Shown here in pieces: positions 42,464-42,846 of a stretch of 42,846 nucleotides of DNA. This DNA is from Shewanella abyssi (GTDB taxonomy: Bacteria > Pseudomonadota > Gammaproteobacteria > Enterobacterales > Shewanellaceae): positions 1 to 42,846 of the forward strand of contig NZ_JAKIKR010000046.1 in NCBI RefSeq assembly GCF_023284025.1, read 5' to 3'. Numbering within the stretch: the stretch's first letter is position 1; every line of letters begins with the position of its first letter. Both the position numbers and the translations under genes were made by a program. The notes beneath the pieces were generated by a model. It worked only from the letters and a program-made list of their open reading frames with translations, was not told the origin of the DNA and ran no database searches.

Positions 42464-42610
42464 CTAGAACCGATCTTAAAGCTGAGAAGGTTCTAGGTAC
42501 TAGGACGTTCGCCAGCTCACTGCTAGGCCGGACTACGTCCTGCTAGGAAATCAACAGAAAACACCATTTGGCTTTTGATGTTGATGTTGATGTAGATGTT
42601 GATTTTATGC
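42464..42610 (+). repeat. Structured intergenic repeat, copy 3 (expanded)
   Basis: Same unit, starting CTAGAACCGATC. It is lengthened to 147 bases by extra GATGTT units before GATTTTATGC. A few substitutions (GGTTCTAGG, CTAGGCCGG) weaken the first two hairpins. Confidence 0.8.
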
Positions 42611-42717
42611 CGTCGCTTTTCTCTTTTCTAGTTTTCACCGTAAGCGAAGCGTTCCGTAGTGACGAAGTCACGTGGCGTAAGGCCGTAGGCCGTTCGTCTA
42701 AGACTTTACCGTCTTTG

Positions 42718-42846
42718 CTAGAACCGATCTTAAAGCTGAGAAGGTTCTAGGTACTAGGACGTTCGCCAGCTCACTGCTAGGACGGACTACGTCCTGCTAG
42801 GTAATCAACAGAAAACACCACTTGGCTTTTGATGTTGATTTTATGC
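42718..42846 (+). repeat. Structured intergenic repeat, copy 4
   Basis: 129 bases, the same length as copy 1, running to the last base of the window; it may continue in further copies beyond the edge. Confidence 0.8.

Larger units (their letters stand above)
42271..42846. other. Repeat-rich gap at the right end of the window
   Basis: 576 bases after the peptidase gene, filled by three structured repeats and a 107-base spacer (42611-42717) with its own hairpins (GTGAC-GAA-GTCAC and GGCC-GTA-GGCC). A 60-codon plus frame with a run of Asp-Val comes from a GATGTT expansion and is not a gene. Confidence 0.7.

Noticed and set aside
42568..42750. A 60-codon frame with repeated Asp-Val near the right end
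   Set aside because: The run comes from GATGTT expansion within an intergenic repeat, and the frame crosses two repeat copies.

Overview
The window looks like chromosome from a Shewanella-type marine gammaproteobacterium. The reasons are the mix of MenF, glutathione reductase, oligopeptidase A and a UrdA-type urocanate reductase with multiheme cytochrome c, plus many outer-membrane barrels and short intergenic repeats. The assignment rests on remembered family similarity, because no search could be run. I saw no tRNA, rRNA, CRISPR array or intact transposase.

Left part (1-17.4 kb). A queuosine-precursor transporter (YhhQ) and MenF lie on the minus strand. A plus-strand operon follows (2668-8330): TonB receptor, double-ATPase ECF subunit, EcfT, a probable substrate-binding membrane protein, a TiaS-like DDTD protein and a small Cys-rich protein. 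I recognise the transporter type but not its substrate. Next come an HD-GYP protein, a small membrane protein with a hairpin over its ribosome-binding site, a YeiH-type carrier, a small lipoprotein, glutathione reductase, two envelope proteins and oligopeptidase A.

Central part (17.5-28.8 kb, all minus strand, with AT-rich spacers). This is the most unusual region and looks like an accessory respiratory island. It holds a Tsx-like channel with a UrdA-type urocanate reductase; a Tat-exported FAD reductase translationally coupled to a tetraheme cytochrome c; an exported HAL/PAL-family lyase homologue lacking the canonical Ala-Ser-Gly (MIO) triad; a porin; and a LuxR regulator, OmpR-type response regulator and histidine kinase. 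A 160-bp remnant of a second lyase copy sits just before the Tsx-UrdA pair. Three copies of an 18-bp PhoB/OmpR-like box (TTTRACG-N4-TTTSACG) lie before the porin and in the regulator promoter region. The inferred plan is: amino acid enters through a porin, is converted outside the cytoplasm to an unsaturated acid, and that acid serves as a terminal electron acceptor fed by menaquinone and c-type cytochromes.

Right part (28.8-42.8 kb). A hotdog thioesterase, a GST, a Tag-like DNA glycosylase, an RND efflux pair (MFP and AcrB-type pump), LemA, a lytic transglycosylase, a MATE transporter with a divergent LysR gene, and an M28-type exported peptidase. Four copies of a 115-147-bp structured repeat (two of them 129 bp) associated with CTAGAAC heptamers occur at 36.07-36.20 kb and 42.34-42.85 kb. 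The 36.3-36.9 kb gap has a strong minus-strand terminator with no gene before it, a candidate small-RNA locus.
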